This document shows positions 63,682-64,000 of a stretch of 64,000 nucleotides of DNA, one piece after another (positions within the stretch are counted from its first letter, which is position 1; every line of letters begins with the position of its first letter). The position numbers and the translations under genes were made by a program. The DNA lies in NCBI RefSeq assembly GCF_000517625.1, contig NZ_CP007056.1:248001-312000 (forward strand). Reading direction: 5' to 3'. Source of the stretch: Halostagnicola larsenii XH-48. GTDB lineage: Archaea; Halobacteriota; Halobacteria; Halobacteriales; Natrialbaceae. The notes below the pieces were generated by a model. The model ran no database searches, had not been told where the DNA came from, and worked only from the letters and a program-made list of their open reading frames with translations.

Positions 63682-64000
63682 ATGGCCCCCGCAAAGCAGT
63701 ACGATATCAGTGGAATCGAACTCACGGGCGACCGGTACTCGGTCGAACAGAACCTCATCCGGAAGAAATACAAAGCGTTTGACGACGCTGGAAACACCGT
63801 TCTTCGAGGGAAACAGAAAATGTTCAAACTGAAAGAGGAGTTTCCCTTCATCGACGGTCAGGGAAACGATGTTTTCACCGTCAAGGCTGCCGGAATCATC
63901 GATGTCGCGGGCGATTACCTCCTCTCGGATGCACAGACGGACGAAGACATCGTTATTCTCGATAACGATTTCTCCATCTTTCAGGACACGTGGACGATAC
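63682..64000 (+). CDS. LURP-one-related protein (partial)
   Basis: This gene runs off the window after 106 residues. The visible part matches LURP-one (tubby-like) proteins: YDISGIELTGDRYSVEQNLIRKKYKAFDD, FKLKEEFPFIDGQG and VKAAGIIDVAGDYLL, with the alternating strands of a beta barrel. Members bind membranes or lipids in some organisms; the archaeal role is unknown. GTTTTAGGG near 63653 as TATA-like box fits a leaderless start at 63682. Confidence 0.85.
   Translation, partial: MAPAKQYDISGIELTGDRYSVEQNLIRKKYKAFDDAGNTVLRGKQKMFKLKEEFPFIDGQGNDVFTVKAAGIIDVAGDYLLSDAQTDEDIVILDNDFSIFQDTWTI

Overview
This window is haloarchaeal (class Halobacteria) DNA. The proteins are rich in Asp and Glu, codons favour GC in the third position, most exported proteins carry twin-arginine (Tat) signals with a lipobox where lipoprotein, and several genes have a TATA-like box about 26 bases before an ATG with no leader. 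I saw no rRNA, tRNA, CRISPR array or transposase gene. I cannot name the species, nor tell chromosome from megaplasmid.

Positions 1-21150 form a polysaccharide-degradation locus. A sugar ABC importer (binding protein cut by the window edge, plus its ATPase) diverges from a run of carbohydrate genes: a secreted GH3 glycosidase, a cytosolic Gfo/Idh/MocA dehydrogenase, a cytosolic GH31 glycosidase, a very large secreted GH2 enzyme with a LamG domain inside its catalytic barrel, a secreted fusion of blue-copper domain and sugar dehydrogenase, and a secreted GH97 enzyme of the inverting alpha-glucosidase type. Together they suggest extracellular trimming of a branched polymer, periplasmic-face sugar oxidation, import, and intracellular completion.

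Positions 21711-31000 hold mostly unlinked membrane and envelope genes: a VTT/DedA protein, a YjdF-like membrane protein, a GIDE/BAM-domain protein, an acyltransferase-3, an Ntn-type amide hydrolase, a PAP2 phosphatase, an AIM24-family protein and a formate/nitrite-type transporter. Positions 31250-39182 are a complete phosphate operon (pstSCAB, phoU and an AbrB-PhoU regulator) followed by a coiled-coil transducer-like gene and decayed fragments. Positions 40317-48099 carry a hormone-sensitive-lipase-type hydrolase, a TetR regulator divergent from an ABC exporter, a CobW-type metallochaperone beside two tiny putative zinc proteins, a zinc alcohol dehydrogenase and an AI-2E family permease. Positions 48264-52477 are a second, tightly overlapping pstSCAB operon followed by a UspA protein.

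From 52623 to the end the content is mixed: small hypothetical and zinc-ribbon proteins, an aldo-keto reductase with a clean 18-bp palindrome at its promoter, a tungsten aldehyde oxidoreductase homologue lacking every expected cluster cysteine, another AbrB-PhoU regulator, a FAD monooxygenase and a truncated LURP-one protein. The most unusual structure is at 59259-60660: a 1.4-kb segment bounded by IS6-like inverted termini and a near-perfect 8-bp target duplication. It has no recognisable transposase, and its only visible gene encodes a membrane-anchored protein made of about thirteen 11-residue repeats.
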